Of a stretch of 50,249 nt of DNA, positions 8,146 through 15,907 are shown in pieces. The position numbers and the translations under genes were made by a program. Origin of the DNA: Patescibacteria group bacterium (GTDB taxonomy: Bacteria; Patescibacteriota; Microgenomatia; Daviesbacterales; UBA10151). Under the pieces are notes generated by a model. That model was given only the letters and a program-made list of their open reading frames with translations. It searched no databases and had not been told where the DNA came from. The stretch is from assembly GCA_943356485.1 (NCBI GenBank), contig CALRFD010000001.1:55085-105333 (forward strand). Reading direction: 5' to 3'. Every line of letters starts with the position of its first letter. Position 1 is the first letter of the stretch.

Positions 8146-9454
8146 TTTTTTCCCTAAACTGGTCATAGCTGGTAAGCGCCGGGGTATGTTCAGATTCTTG
8201 CAGCTCCTGTTTCACAATTATCTTAGTATTGTCTTTAACATCTCCATACAATATAACTCCTGGACCAACCAAAGAATTTGAACCTATTCTTGCTCCTGGC
8301 ATGGTGGAAGCGTTTACTCCTACACGGGAACCTTTTCCGGCAATTAAACCTAATTTATGGCGACCAGTATCCACCTGGAAGGAGTCAGAGCCCACCTTCC
8401 AGGTGTCTTTTTCTGAACCTACCCTAATGACATGATTATCTAAGCGTAAATTTGCTAATACTGCACCAGAGCCCATACCAAAATCGCCTTCTATAACAGA
8501 ATCACCAATATAGTTGGTATGGAACCAGGAATTTGCACCAATATAACTCCTGGTAATATCACTATTAAATCCTGTAACGCATCCTTCTTCCAGTATGGAT
8601 TCCCGGATCATGCTGTTATTTCCAACAATACAGTTTTTGCCAATGTAACAAGAGCCTTTAATTACTGCTCCTTCAAAAACTTTAACTCCATCCTCTATAA
8701 CTACATTTCCTTCAATAATAGCCTTTTCTGAGATCTTTGCACCCGGGTCTATTTTTTGTTCAATCTTGGATAAAAGGTAAGCTGTGATATCAAGAATATG
8801 CCATGGATATTTAAGAGGAAACCATGCTCTGGTATATTCAACAAATTTTATTTCTACTCCATCTATAATCATCTGATCCAGGGCTTTTTCGTATACGTCG
8901 TCTACGTCACTACTCGTTTTCTCAATATACTCAACTAACTTTTTTCCATGCTTAAAATAATCCACAACCAGCTTTACCAAATCTGATGGCTCATTACCTT
9001 CTCCTGGCTTCTCTACTATTCCGGTTACCTTATCTCCCTCTGTCTTCAGATAACCTACTGGAAAGTACTTCTTCACCTTTAGTCCTGCAAAGATGACCTC
9101 TGATCCCCCTTTTGCAACTTGTCCATAAATCTCACTTTCTAAAATATCTTCTGCATTAACAACCAAAATCTCTCCTTCTAAATATTCTTTTGCAGATAGC
9201 AGCGCATCTGCCATACCTTTAGGTTCGCTTTGAATAACTATTTTATAGTTTAGGCCTAGCTCTGAAGCTACTTTTTCTATACCTGCTTTAGCCCCTGGTG
9301 AAGCAACTATCACAAATTCACCATCAACATTTTCTTTGATTTTTTTTAAATTATGGTACAAAAGAGGCTTACCCAAAAAAGGGATTAGACATTTATCAGT
9401 CTTAATTGGCCACATTCGCTTACCTTCTCCACCTGCTAAAACAATTATTTTCAT
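8138..9454 (-). CDS. GlmU-like sugar-1-phosphate nucleotidylyltransferase
   Basis: The 438-residue protein has an N-terminal nucleotidyltransferase domain, [20 protein letters not shown] with [12 protein letters not shown], and a C-terminal left-handed beta-helix of hexapeptide repeats from about residue 245. It should activate a sugar phosphate for cell-surface polysaccharide. The right half may be an acyltransferase, as in GlmU, but I cannot confirm the acetyl-CoA site. Around residues 350-362 a perfect 11-bp hairpin in the DNA encodes a segment near VGSDSFQV that looks inserted before DTGRHKLG. The exact sugar is unknown. Confidence 0.75.
   Translation of the reverse strand: MKIIVLAGGEGKRMWPIKTDKCLIPFLGKPLLYHNLKKIKENVDGEFVIVASPGAKAGIEKVASELGLNYKIVIQSEPKGMADALLSAKEYLEGEILVVNAEDILESEIYGQVAKGGSEVIFAGLKVKKYFPVGYLKTEGDKVTGIVEKPGEGNEPSDLVKLVVDYFKHGKKLVEYIEKTSSDVDDVYEKALDQMIIDGVEIKFVEYTRAWFPLKYPWHILDITAYLLSKIEQKIDPGAKISEKAIIEGNVVIEDGVKVFEGAVIKGSCYIGKNCIVGNNSMIRESILEEGCVTGFNSDITRSYIGANSWFHTNYIGDSVIEGDFGMGSGAVLANLRLDNHVIRVGSEKDTWKVGSDSFQVDTGRHKLGLIAGKGSRVGVNASTMPGARIGSNSLVGPGVILYGDVKDNTKIIVKQELQESEHTPALTSYDQFREKIK
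8372..8405. repeat. 11-bp perfect hairpin inside GlmU-like gene
   Basis: CACCTGGAAGG at 8372-8382 and CCTTCCAGGTG at 8395-8405 form a perfect 11-bp stem with a 12-base loop. It lies fully in coding sequence and resembles the CACCTCCGAGGTG element in ccsA. Confidence 0.7.
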
Positions 9455-9476
9455 AATTTAACAATATTCTATTTAT

Positions 9477-9503
9477 GGATCCCGGATCAAGTCCGGGATG
9501 ACA
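9477..9503. repeat. Dispersed palindrome (ATCCCGGATCAAGTCCGGGAT type)
   Basis: TCCCGGA at 9480-9486 and TCCGGGA at 9492-9498 form a hairpin followed by GATGAC. The same family appears twice at 39876-39943. It lies between the GlmU-like gene start and a tRNA. Confidence 0.7.
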
Positions 9504-9511
9504 ACTGTATG

Positions 9512-9584
9512 TACCAGGGGTGGGGTGCGCGCCCACGACCGCAGGGATATGAATCCTGTGCTCTACTAGCTGAGCTACCCTGGC
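9512..9584 (-). tRNA. tRNA with CAU anticodon (probably elongator Met), atypical
   Basis: The 73-nt RNA has cloverleaf geometry: acceptor GCCAGGG/CCCTGGT with a G1-U72 pair, D-stem GCTC/GAGC, anticodon loop TTCATAT and T-stem GTGGG/CCCAC. The D-loop AGCTAGTA lacks the GG pair and the T-loop CGCGCAC lacks the TTC motif, so the normal elbow contact is missing. CCA is not encoded. An initiator and an Ile(UAU) tRNA exist nearby, so elongator Met is the best guess, with tRNA-Ile2 or a decaying gene as alternatives. Confidence 0.65.
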
Positions 9585-9687
9585 ATAAAAGGAATTTTAT
9601 CATAAAACAAGCATCAAAACTTTTTTTAACTTTTTGCATTTGCGACTTGACTACCTTTAATAAATAGAGTTACTGTTAAATTTCATT

Positions 9688-11070
9688 ATGTTTCCCGCAG
9701 AAAAATTACTGGAAAAAGTAGCCGGCGCCCCGGCAGATGTGTTAGATAAAACAATTGGCATATCCAGAGGGATAGCTGATGCTTTTCATACCAGGAAACA
9801 TCTCCAAATAGCAAAGGATTATTGGCATACGCTAGGACCAGGTTTAACAACCGGGGCTGCAGATGATGATCCATCCGGAATTGCTACTTATTCACAGACA
9901 GGCTCCCAATATGGTTTTCAACTTCTTTGGCTGGCTGGATTCACCTTTCCTTTAATGGCTATTATTCAGGAGATGTGCGCCCGGATTGGGCTTGTAACAG
10001 GGCGCGGTCTAGCAGCAAATATTAGACAATATTATCCTAAATGGGTTCTTTATATCTGCACTGCCCTGTTATTTTTTGCAAATACCTTAAACATCGGAGC
10101 AGATTTAGGGGCAATGGCCAAAGGGGTACAATTGATATTCCCACACCTGGGTTTTATGGCTTTGGTGTTTGGGTTTGCCCTTTTCAGTTTAGCCCTGCAG
10201 ATTTTTACAACCTATGAAAAATACGCTAAATACTTAAAATGGCTGGCATTAATCCTGATCTCTTATATCTTTGCTACTCTGGCTATAAAAAATTTGAACT
10301 GGAATCAGATCTTTACAAATGCAATCTTACCTTCTTTGGTTTTTTCCAAAGACCAGCTGATCCTAGTTACTGCTGTATTAGGCACAACTATCTCCCCTTA
10401 TTTATTTTTCTGGCAAACATCACAGGAGGTTGAAGAACAAATATTAGGAGGTAAAACCACCATTAAGCTTCGACAGGAAGATACTTCCTCCAAAGAGGTA
10501 AAAAATATGCGCCTGGACATTTGGTCGGGAATGTTTTTATCAAATTTAGTCATGTTTTTTATCATTACTGCTTGCGGCGCAACTTTATTTTCTCATGGAA
10601 TAACCAATATCACCTCATCGGAACAAGCAGCAACTGCACTGCGCCCTTTTGCCGGAAACCAATCGTATTTACTTTTCGCATTAGGAATTATTGGCACAGG
10701 TTTACTGGCAGTACCTGTTTTAGCGGGATCTGCTTCCTATGCGTTATCTGAAAGTTTTGGATGGAAGTATGGATTATACAGAAAACTTAAAGAAGCAAAT
10801 GCTTTTTACGGAGTAATTATCATCTCAACTTCAATTGGCCTGGCTATTAATTATTTAGGCCTTGACCCAATAAAAACTTTGATCTACTCCGCGGTCTTAA
10901 ACGGCCTGATTTCTCCTGTTATTTTAATATTGATAGTGATGATAAGCAGCAATACAAAGATTATGGGCAGATGGGTCAATAATAAAATTATCTCCGGCCT
11001 TGGCTGGCTGATCACAGCTATGATGACCGTCGCCGGTGTAGCCACAATCATCTCTAATTTTATTTATTAA
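9688..11070 (+). CDS. NRAMP-family divalent metal transporter, atypical motifs
   Basis: The 460-residue polytopic protein, with about 10-11 helices, belongs to the NRAMP superfamily. Its first helix reads GPGLTTGAADDDPSGIATYS where canonical Mn/Fe transporters have DPGN. The sixth-helix motif MPH is replaced in LGTTISPYLFFWQ. The loss of the metal-coordinating Met and His suggests a substrate other than Mn2+ or Fe2+, possibly Mg2+, but this is inference. A cytosolic N-terminal extension of about 45 residues precedes helix 1. The stop codon overlaps the next, convergent gene by 11 bp. Confidence 0.8.
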   Translation: MFPAEKLLEKVAGAPADVLDKTIGISRGIADAFHTRKHLQIAKDYWHTLGPGLTTGAADDDPSGIATYSQTGSQYGFQLLWLAGFTFPLMAIIQEMCARIGLVTGRGLAANIRQYYPKWVLYICTALLFFANTLNIGADLGAMAKGVQLIFPHLGFMALVFGFALFSLALQIFTTYEKYAKYLKWLALILISYIFATLAIKNLNWNQIFTNAILPSLVFSKDQLILVTAVLGTTISPYLFFWQTSQEVEEQILGGKTTIKLRQEDTSSKEVKNMRLDIWSGMFLSNLVMFFIITACGATLFSHGITNITSSEQAATALRPFAGNQSYLLFALGIIGTGLLAVPVLAGSASYALSESFGWKYGLYRKLKEANAFYGVIIISTSIGLAINYLGLDPIKTLIYSAVLNGLISPVILILIVMISSNTKIMGRWVNNKIISGLGWLITAMMTVAGVATIISNFIY

Positions 11071-13165
11071 TCTGAGTAATCCCTACAGGAAAGGAATATA
11101 GATAATCAAGTTTAGTATTTTTGGTTAAAAGTAGGTTTTCACTCTCCTGAAGATAGAAAAATTGCCCAATACAAGATGAATGCTCATCCTGCAGGGTTTT
11201 ATGAAAAATTAAATTATAATCTTCAAACTCCAAATTAACTTCTGATGGGAAAGTATGCTCGCAGGTAGCTAAGAACTGCAGCCCTTTGGGTAAAAATACT
11301 CTTCTGTCAAGAACCTCTACTTTTTTAGCTTTATTTCCATCCACAAACACACCCAAACTGGAGGTTTTTTCCAGCAAATCACTGTAGTTAAAACCCGTAT
11401 AGTTAGGCGTCAGATTTTGGTATTTAATTCCCAATTCTTTGAGGATCACCAACCAGGGATTGGTATCTTTTTTTACCCAAAGCTTATTATTTATAATCAA
11501 TAAATCCCTTGGATAACGCTTGAAAAATAGATTAAGGGCTTGTAACTCTGAATTTTTAGTTTTTATCAGGTGAGAAATATCTGAGGCTATAAGTGGGGCT
11601 AAAAATAAGCTGACAGCCTGGGATTCATATCCTGAATGTTCCTCTGAAATTTTACTTCCGGTTAAATATACGTAAGAATCAAAAAGATACGGTGTGGCAA
11701 CCTTTTTAAAAGCCAGTGAGGGTATTAACTCTACCCATGTATCTTTGTCTATAGCTGCCAGGCTAATTTCTTTTGGTAATTTCCTAACCTTAAAAATTAG
11801 TTCACTGTCTTTTGGGTGCAGGAAGACTCTCCCCTTCCAGTAATGCGCATACTCAAGATAAAAACCTGCCAGCCCAAGGATTATTGTTACGATAGTAAAG
11901 ACAATAAAAATGCCCTTGAACATCCTTGATTTAATTGATTGCAGAAAATAAATATAAGCAATTGCTAACACAAATTGCATCGGGATTGATGTTTTTCTGG
12001 AGAAATCATTAAAAATTGGAGTTCTTACAAACCAGGTAACCGCTAACGGGATAAAACAGGCAAAAAAATAACCAGGCCCAACTTGCCTTAAATTAAGCAG
12101 TAAAAGTATGGGAAAAAACAACAATATTAGACCATACTTGATAAGGAAGGTATAACAAATATTTAAAAAGTAGCTGTTAGTAAAGCTATAGGGATCAAAC
12201 TTATAAAAATAAAATAGGTTTGAGCGGTCGGATAAGTAACCAAAATAAGGAATCAACAGCAGTAAACATATTAAACCTGCATAAAACAACATTTTCCGAT
12301 CCTGATTATTAAACAAAAACAACAGCGCCAGCCAAAAAACATAGACCAGACTAACAAAAATGCTCGATAAAAAGATAAAAACAGATAAGATTACAAACGG
12401 AATTAGCTTCAGATTTTTATGTAACAAACTGTAAATTACCCAGACTATAATTGCCGAAGGTAAAAAATGCTGAGGAATGAATAGTAGGGCTTCGTAAATA
12501 CTATTTAATTGCAACCCCTGATCAGAAAGACCTTGTCCCAGTGTATTAAAAACAAAGGGAATACTGTCAACTCCTAAACCGCCAAATATCAAGCCCAATA
12601 CCATTAAGCGATAAAAATAACTCTTAAACTGTCGGCAGATAACCTCTAAAAGCAGTAAAAAGGCTAATAGGTCTGTAGATATACAAAAAATATATAAAAC
12701 CCAATGAGCGGGCAGGTGGAAAATATTAACCAAAGCTGCAGGAAGAAAGTAATATCCCAAATAGTAAGACAGCTTTGAAGCCGGGAAATAAGGATTTTTA
12801 GGGGGGACTCCGTCTTGAGCTATACTCGAGGTAAAAAAGCTATGCTTATAATAATCGCCAACCGGGGTGATCTGAATATGTTTAAATGAATTAATCGTCT
12901 TAGTTATTACAAAAGGAGAGATCACAAAAGCTTTAATGGCCACCACAACAATAATTAAAGCTATCAGGCTTAAATTCAGTGGATTATAAAAAAATTTCTT
13001 TAAGGAATTTAATTCTATACGAAAACTTTTTCTTAAAATAATAAAACTTAACAGTATCCCGGCAAGAATAAAAATAATCAAACTGGGAGTAGAATTTTTA
13101 AAAAAACTGAATGAAAAATAACTGGTGATTGATAGTACAGCTAAAGGGAGTAGAAAAAGGCTCAT
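11060..13165 (-). CDS. Large polytopic membrane protein, GT-C/YYY-like
   Basis: The 701-residue protein has about 11-13 hydrophobic helices in its first 470 residues and a soluble C-terminal region of about 230 residues. The segment GDYYKHSFFTSSIAQDGVPP followed by NPYFPASKLSYYLGYYFLP resembles the first extracytoplasmic loop of DUF2298 (YYY) and GT-C type glycosyltransferases, in which an acidic residue near a helix end is catalytic. Lipid-linked sugar transfer is therefore possible but unproven. A longer ORF begins at 13216 and overlaps the tRNA-fMet promoter, so I choose the Met at 13165, which begins a hydrophobic helix. Confidence 0.65.
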   Translation of the reverse strand: MSLFLLPLAVLSITSYFSFSFFKNSTPSLIIFILAGILLSFIILRKSFRIELNSLKKFFYNPLNLSLIALIIVVVAIKAFVISPFVITKTINSFKHIQITPVGDYYKHSFFTSSIAQDGVPPKNPYFPASKLSYYLGYYFLPAALVNIFHLPAHWVLYIFCISTDLLAFLLLLEVICRQFKSYFYRLMVLGLIFGGLGVDSIPFVFNTLGQGLSDQGLQLNSIYEALLFIPQHFLPSAIIVWVIYSLLHKNLKLIPFVILSVFIFLSSIFVSLVYVFWLALLFLFNNQDRKMLFYAGLICLLLLIPYFGYLSDRSNLFYFYKFDPYSFTNSYFLNICYTFLIKYGLILLFFPILLLLNLRQVGPGYFFACFIPLAVTWFVRTPIFNDFSRKTSIPMQFVLAIAYIYFLQSIKSRMFKGIFIVFTIVTIILGLAGFYLEYAHYWKGRVFLHPKDSELIFKVRKLPKEISLAAIDKDTWVELIPSLAFKKVATPYLFDSYVYLTGSKISEEHSGYESQAVSLFLAPLIASDISHLIKTKNSELQALNLFFKRYPRDLLIINNKLWVKKDTNPWLVILKELGIKYQNLTPNYTGFNYSDLLEKTSSLGVFVDGNKAKKVEVLDRRVFLPKGLQFLATCEHTFPSEVNLEFEDYNLIFHKTLQDEHSSCIGQFFYLQESENLLLTKNTKLDYLYSFPVGITQINK

Positions 13166-13198
13166 CTTAATATTTAAATAGTATATGTGGTATTTTGA

Positions 13199-13227
13199 TT
13201 GACATACAATAGCCATAAGGCTACAAT
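13199..13227 (+). promoter_or_regulatory. Promoter of tRNA-fMet
   Basis: A perfect TTGACA at 13199-13204 and TACAAT at 13222-13227 are separated by exactly 17 bp. The tRNA begins 7 bp further on. This is one of the strongest sigma-70 type promoters in the window. Confidence 0.8.
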
Positions 13228-13233
13228 TACAAA

Positions 13234-13305
13234 CGCGGGGAAGTGTAACGGCTGCACATCAGGCTCATAATCTGAAGGCAGGGAGTCCGACTCTCCCACC
13301 CGCAA
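13234..13305 (+). tRNA. Initiator tRNA-fMet (CAU)
   Basis: The 72-nt cloverleaf has anticodon loop CTCATAA. The acceptor CGCGGGG/ACCCGCA leaves C1 and A72 unpaired, the hallmark of bacterial initiator tRNA. Departures from the norm are A at position 8, a G7-A66 mismatch, an anticodon stem without three G-C pairs, and T-loop TCCGACT with C instead of U at position 55. CCA is not encoded. Confidence 0.85.
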
Positions 13306-13350
13306 CACATATTTTATAGTCTAAGTATTTAGGCATGTTATAATAGATTT

Positions 13351-13686
13351 ATGACTGAAGCAACACGAACTCCAGAACCTGAACAAGAACTAGTTTCTTC
13401 TACAGAGGCCTCAAACAGATGGGAGGTTAATTATAACCCTTCTCTAAAACATGTATTGGCAGCCACTTTAGGCTCAATCGCCAGTTTCGCACTATGGCAT
13501 TTTGGACAAACAGATTTGGAAACTGCAAAAATTATTATGGCACAAGGCGTTTACTCTGAAGCTGTAGTCAAAGGATTATTGGGAGCAGCCGAGAGTATAG
13601 CAGGAGTTACAGGAGGAGCTGCTGGAGTAGGATGGGCTTGGAGAGAAAGCAATAAACAACTTGATCATAATCCTAAACCTAAATGA
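13351..13686 (+). CDS. Hypothetical small membrane protein, 111 residues
   Basis: I do not recognise this protein. An acidic N-terminus of about 25 residues is followed by a hydrophobic helix (about residues 36-50), a short polar linker, and a glycine/alanine-rich second helix (about 75-95) ending in a polar tail. The gene has a TGTTATAAT extended -10 (box 13339-13344) only 6 bp before its ATG, so its message should be leaderless. Its stop overlaps the start of the next gene as ATGA. Confidence 0.65.
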   Translation: MTEATRTPEPEQELVSSTEASNRWEVNYNPSLKHVLAATLGSIASFALWHFGQTDLETAKIIMAQGVYSEAVVKGLLGAAESIAGVTGGAAGVGWAWRESNKQLDHNPKPK

Positions 13687-14060
13687 ATAAGACCCCCAGA
13701 GAAATCTTTTTACAAGTTTTAGAAATTATTGGTTACTCTGATAACAAAGAAGAATTTACTAATAAATTTTTACAGCTCTGTGAGCAACAAACAATAGTAA
13801 ACTTAGTTAAATCTCTCCCTGAAGATAAACAGGCTGCTTTGCATACCGAATCAGCAAAACAGATAATTCCTGATGCTAGTAATTCATTACTTAAGAAATA
13901 TTTTACCCTTGAGCAAATTACTGCTAATCTTCAAGAAGCTACAAAAGAAACATTTAATGATTACTTGCAAAATATTATTCCTACTTTAAATGATAAGCAA
14001 AAAAATGATCTTGAAACATGCCTAAAAAGTTTATCTGAAAAATACGCTCCACCAGCCTAA
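13683..14060 (+). CDS. Hypothetical helical protein, 125 residues
   Basis: I do not recognise this protein. It is soluble, lysine- and glutamine-rich, and predicted to be entirely helical by its residue pattern. It has no signal peptide or catalytic motif. It is translationally coupled to the upstream small membrane protein, so the two probably act together. Its last 30 bases overlap the end of the convergent ftsB-like gene. Confidence 0.6.
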   Translation: MNKTPREIFLQVLEIIGYSDNKEEFTNKFLQLCEQQTIVNLVKSLPEDKQAALHTESAKQIIPDASNSLLKKYFTLEQITANLQEATKETFNDYLQNIIPTLNDKQKNDLETCLKSLSEKYAPPA

Positions 14061-14384
14061 CCAATTTGAAAGTCTGAGAGCTTGTGCAGAATGACTGGCA
14101 CCTAAAACCATTTTGAGCGTATTATCTGGAATAATAACAACTGTTTCGCCTTTCTTAGACAGACCAAGTTTATCGCGGGCTTGTTCCTCTATAAAATCCG
14201 CAGATTCAATCTCTGACAATTTTTTCTTAAGTTCACTGTTTTGCGCCTGCAGCTTATACAATGCATCTGTTGCTTGACCTAATCTCTCCCCTGACTTGAT
14301 AGCCTGGCTAATTTGTACAATCAGATTATAAAAAATCATTAAAACTATAAAAATTATAATCCCATAAATTATTTTTTTGATCAT
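14031..14384 (-). CDS. FtsB/DivIC-like septum formation initiator
   Basis: This 117-residue protein has one N-terminal membrane helix (about residues 4-25) followed by a coiled coil (about 30-65: ALYKLQAQNSELKKKLSEIE). The conserved tail EEQARDKLGLSKKGETVVII is characteristic of the septum formation initiator family. In cell division such proteins link FtsL and FtsQ homologues at the septum. The C-terminal end overlaps the 125-residue ORF on the other strand. Confidence 0.8.
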   Translation of the reverse strand: MIKKIIYGIIIFIVLMIFYNLIVQISQAIKSGERLGQATDALYKLQAQNSELKKKLSEIESADFIEEQARDKLGLSKKGETVVIIPDNTLKMVLGASHSAQALRLSNWLGWWSVFFR

Positions 14385-14474
14385 AGATATTTATATTATT
14401 ATATTTTTTCTGCTGAATATCATATTTTCCAACAAAGAGCTTGCTCTTCCTTTCATTAAATAAATATCTCTCTC

Positions 14475-14503
14475 TTGACAAAAGTACCCTATAACATTAA
14501 AAT
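14475..14503 (+). promoter_or_regulatory. Promoter of the tyrosine recombinase
   Basis: TTGACA at 14475-14480 and TAAAAT at 14498-14503 are 17 bp apart. Transcription should begin near 14510, so the ATG at 14514 would be within a few bases of the 5' end, a near-leaderless message. Confidence 0.7.
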
Positions 14504-14513
14504 AGTCTAATAA

Positions 14514-15380
14514 ATGATTACTCTTAGTGATGCTCACCAACAATTTATAGGACATTTGCAGGGTAAATCCCGCGCTTCTGCTACTATCTTAGCCTACGGC
14601 AAAGATATAGCGCAACTTGTTGGCTACCTACAAAACCTGGGTAAAGTTGAACCGTCTCAAATTACTACCGAAGATCTTCAGGCATTTATGGACGGGTTGG
14701 CAAAACAAACTTACACCCCTAAATCTGTTTCAAGAAAGACTAATTCCACAAAAACGTTCTTTAAATTCTTAAAATCATCTTCTTTAATCTCTGAGGATCC
14801 GGCAGATGGCTTAAATCACCCTAAATTTGAAAATAAGCCACCCCGAATCTTATCTAAACTCGAATACAGATCTTTAAGAGATGCAGCCAGATCAGATATT
14901 AGAATGCTCTCAATAATAGAATTACTCCTGCAAACAGGTATTAGAATTGGCGAGCTGGCAAAATTAAGGGTTGAAGACGTTACATTTGGAGAAAATGCCA
15001 CACTGCACGTTCCTCCGTTTGAAGATACCAGAGAAAGAACTATCCCCTTAAATAAGTCTGGTACAGAAGGCGTCAGGAAATATCTGGAGATCAGACCTAA
15101 AAGTCCTTCTCATGCTCTTTTTATAACTAAAACAGGCAGACCACTCTTAATTAGAAACATCAGGACTGCAATTGACCGATATTTTAAAGTAGCAGGAATT
15201 AACGGAGCAAAAGTAAACGACTTAAGGCATACCTGGGTAGCCCATCAGCTTGAAGCAGGCGTACCTATGACTCTAGTTTCCAAGCTGGCTGGCCACAAAA
15301 GATTAACCACTACTGAGAGGTATCTGCAGTTTATTCAAGGAAAAACTGTTGATGGTAAAGTTAAATTAGAGGAACTCTAA
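14514..15380 (+). CDS. Tyrosine recombinase (XerC/D-like)
   Basis: The 288-residue site-specific recombinase has an N-terminal SAM-like core-binding domain (about residues 5-88) and a C-terminal catalytic domain. Catalytic residues are Arg144 (TGIRIGELAK), Arg238 (DLRH), His261 (LAGHKR) and the nucleophile Tyr270 (TTERYL). The first His of the usual H-x-L-R-H box is Asn235, a substitution seen in some family members. It could be the chromosome dimer-resolving Xer enzyme or a mobile-element integrase. It ends only 3 bp from tRNA-Ile, a classic integrase position, and a repeat-flanked GIY-YIG gene follows that tRNA. Confidence 0.85.
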   Translation: MITLSDAHQQFIGHLQGKSRASATILAYGKDIAQLVGYLQNLGKVEPSQITTEDLQAFMDGLAKQTYTPKSVSRKTNSTKTFFKFLKSSSLISEDPADGLNHPKFENKPPRILSKLEYRSLRDAARSDIRMLSIIELLLQTGIRIGELAKLRVEDVTFGENATLHVPPFEDTRERTIPLNKSGTEGVRKYLEIRPKSPSHALFITKTGRPLLIRNIRTAIDRYFKVAGINGAKVNDLRHTWVAHQLEAGVPMTLVSKLAGHKRLTTTERYLQFIQGKTVDGKVKLEEL

Positions 15381-15383
15381 ATG

Positions 15384-15455
15384 TGGGCGAACCTGGATTC
15401 GAACCAGGAACCAGATGTGTATAAGACATCTGCTCTACCGTTGAGCTATCCGCCC
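15384..15455 (-). tRNA. tRNA-Ile (UAU anticodon)
   Basis: The 72-nt cloverleaf has acceptor GGGCGGA/TTCGCCC, D-stem GCTC/GAGC, anticodon stem GATGT/ACATC with loop CTTATAC, and a canonical T-loop TTCGAAT. The anticodon UAU reads AUA directly. Most bacteria instead use a CAU tRNA modified by TilS. CCA is not encoded. Confidence 0.85.
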
Positions 15456-15493
15456 ATTTACCAAAGCTAATTGTATCAAAAATTACAGTCAGT

Positions 15494-15572
15494 GTCATTC
15501 TGGAGGCCGAAGGCCGATAGAATCTTTCAACCTTAAGATCATATCATTTACTTCGTTCGTTCCAGGATGACT
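15494..15572. repeat. Inverted-repeat unit left of GIY-YIG gene 1
   Basis: GTCATTCTGGAGGCCGAAGG continues to GATAGAATCT (15494-15525). A second, opposed unit follows that ends TTCCAGGATGAC. The first unit is matched in inverted orientation by 15862-15897 on the far side of the GIY-YIG gene. Confidence 0.75.
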
Positions 15573-15858
15573 ATAAAATACTAGAGTATAGATCTATAGA
15601 TTTTGGGTTTTTACTTTTAATTAGCTCAACCTTCTTTCTCCTTAACAAATTTTTAATGCCTTTTTCTCTCTTAATAGCATTCTCTGGATCTTGAAAAATT
15701 TCAAAGTAAACTAATTTATTTACATTATATTTTTGGGTAAAACCAGGAATTAATTTGTTTTTATGTTCATAAACTCTTCTGACTAAATTATTTGTTATTC
15801 CAGTATATAAAACAGTATTTGTGAAATTAGTAAGAATATAAACATAATATTGTTTCAT
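15571..15858 (-). CDS. GIY-YIG domain endonuclease, small (gene 1)
   Basis: The 95-residue single-domain protein opens with YYVYILTNFTNTVLYTGITN, the GIY-YIG signature in its usual Y-V-Y-I-L and Y-T-G-I form. It continues with the catalytic-type Arg in LVRRVYEHK, then a Glu-bearing helix, AIKREKGIKNLLRRKK. It is of the UPF0213/YhbQ-like type, which cleaves DNA with one metal ion. It is enclosed by inverted copies of a dispersed repeat and lies next to tRNA-Ile and a tyrosine recombinase, a setting that suggests mobility. The true cellular role is unknown. Confidence 0.85.
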   Translation of the reverse strand: MKQYYVYILTNFTNTVLYTGITNNLVRRVYEHKNKLIPGFTQKYNVNKLVYFEIFQDPENAIKREKGIKNLLRRKKVELIKSKNPKSIDLYSSIL

Positions 15859-15861
15859 CTG

Positions 15862-15897
15862 AGATTCTATCAGCCACTAAGTGGCTTCCAGAATGAC
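15862..15897. repeat. Inverted-repeat unit right of GIY-YIG gene 1
   Basis: Its reverse complement begins GTCATTCTGGA and ends GATAGAATCT, sharing both ends with the 15494-15525 unit. The centre differs: ACTTAGTGGCT here, GAAGGCC there. The pair forms terminal inverted repeats around the GIY-YIG gene. Confidence 0.75.
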
Positions 15898-15907
15898 TAT
15901 TTATTCA

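Noticed and set aside
14514..15900. Complete integrated prophage or large island at tRNA-Ile
   Set aside because: There is a recombinase next to the tRNA, but I found no second copy of the tRNA end and no phage structural genes in the window.
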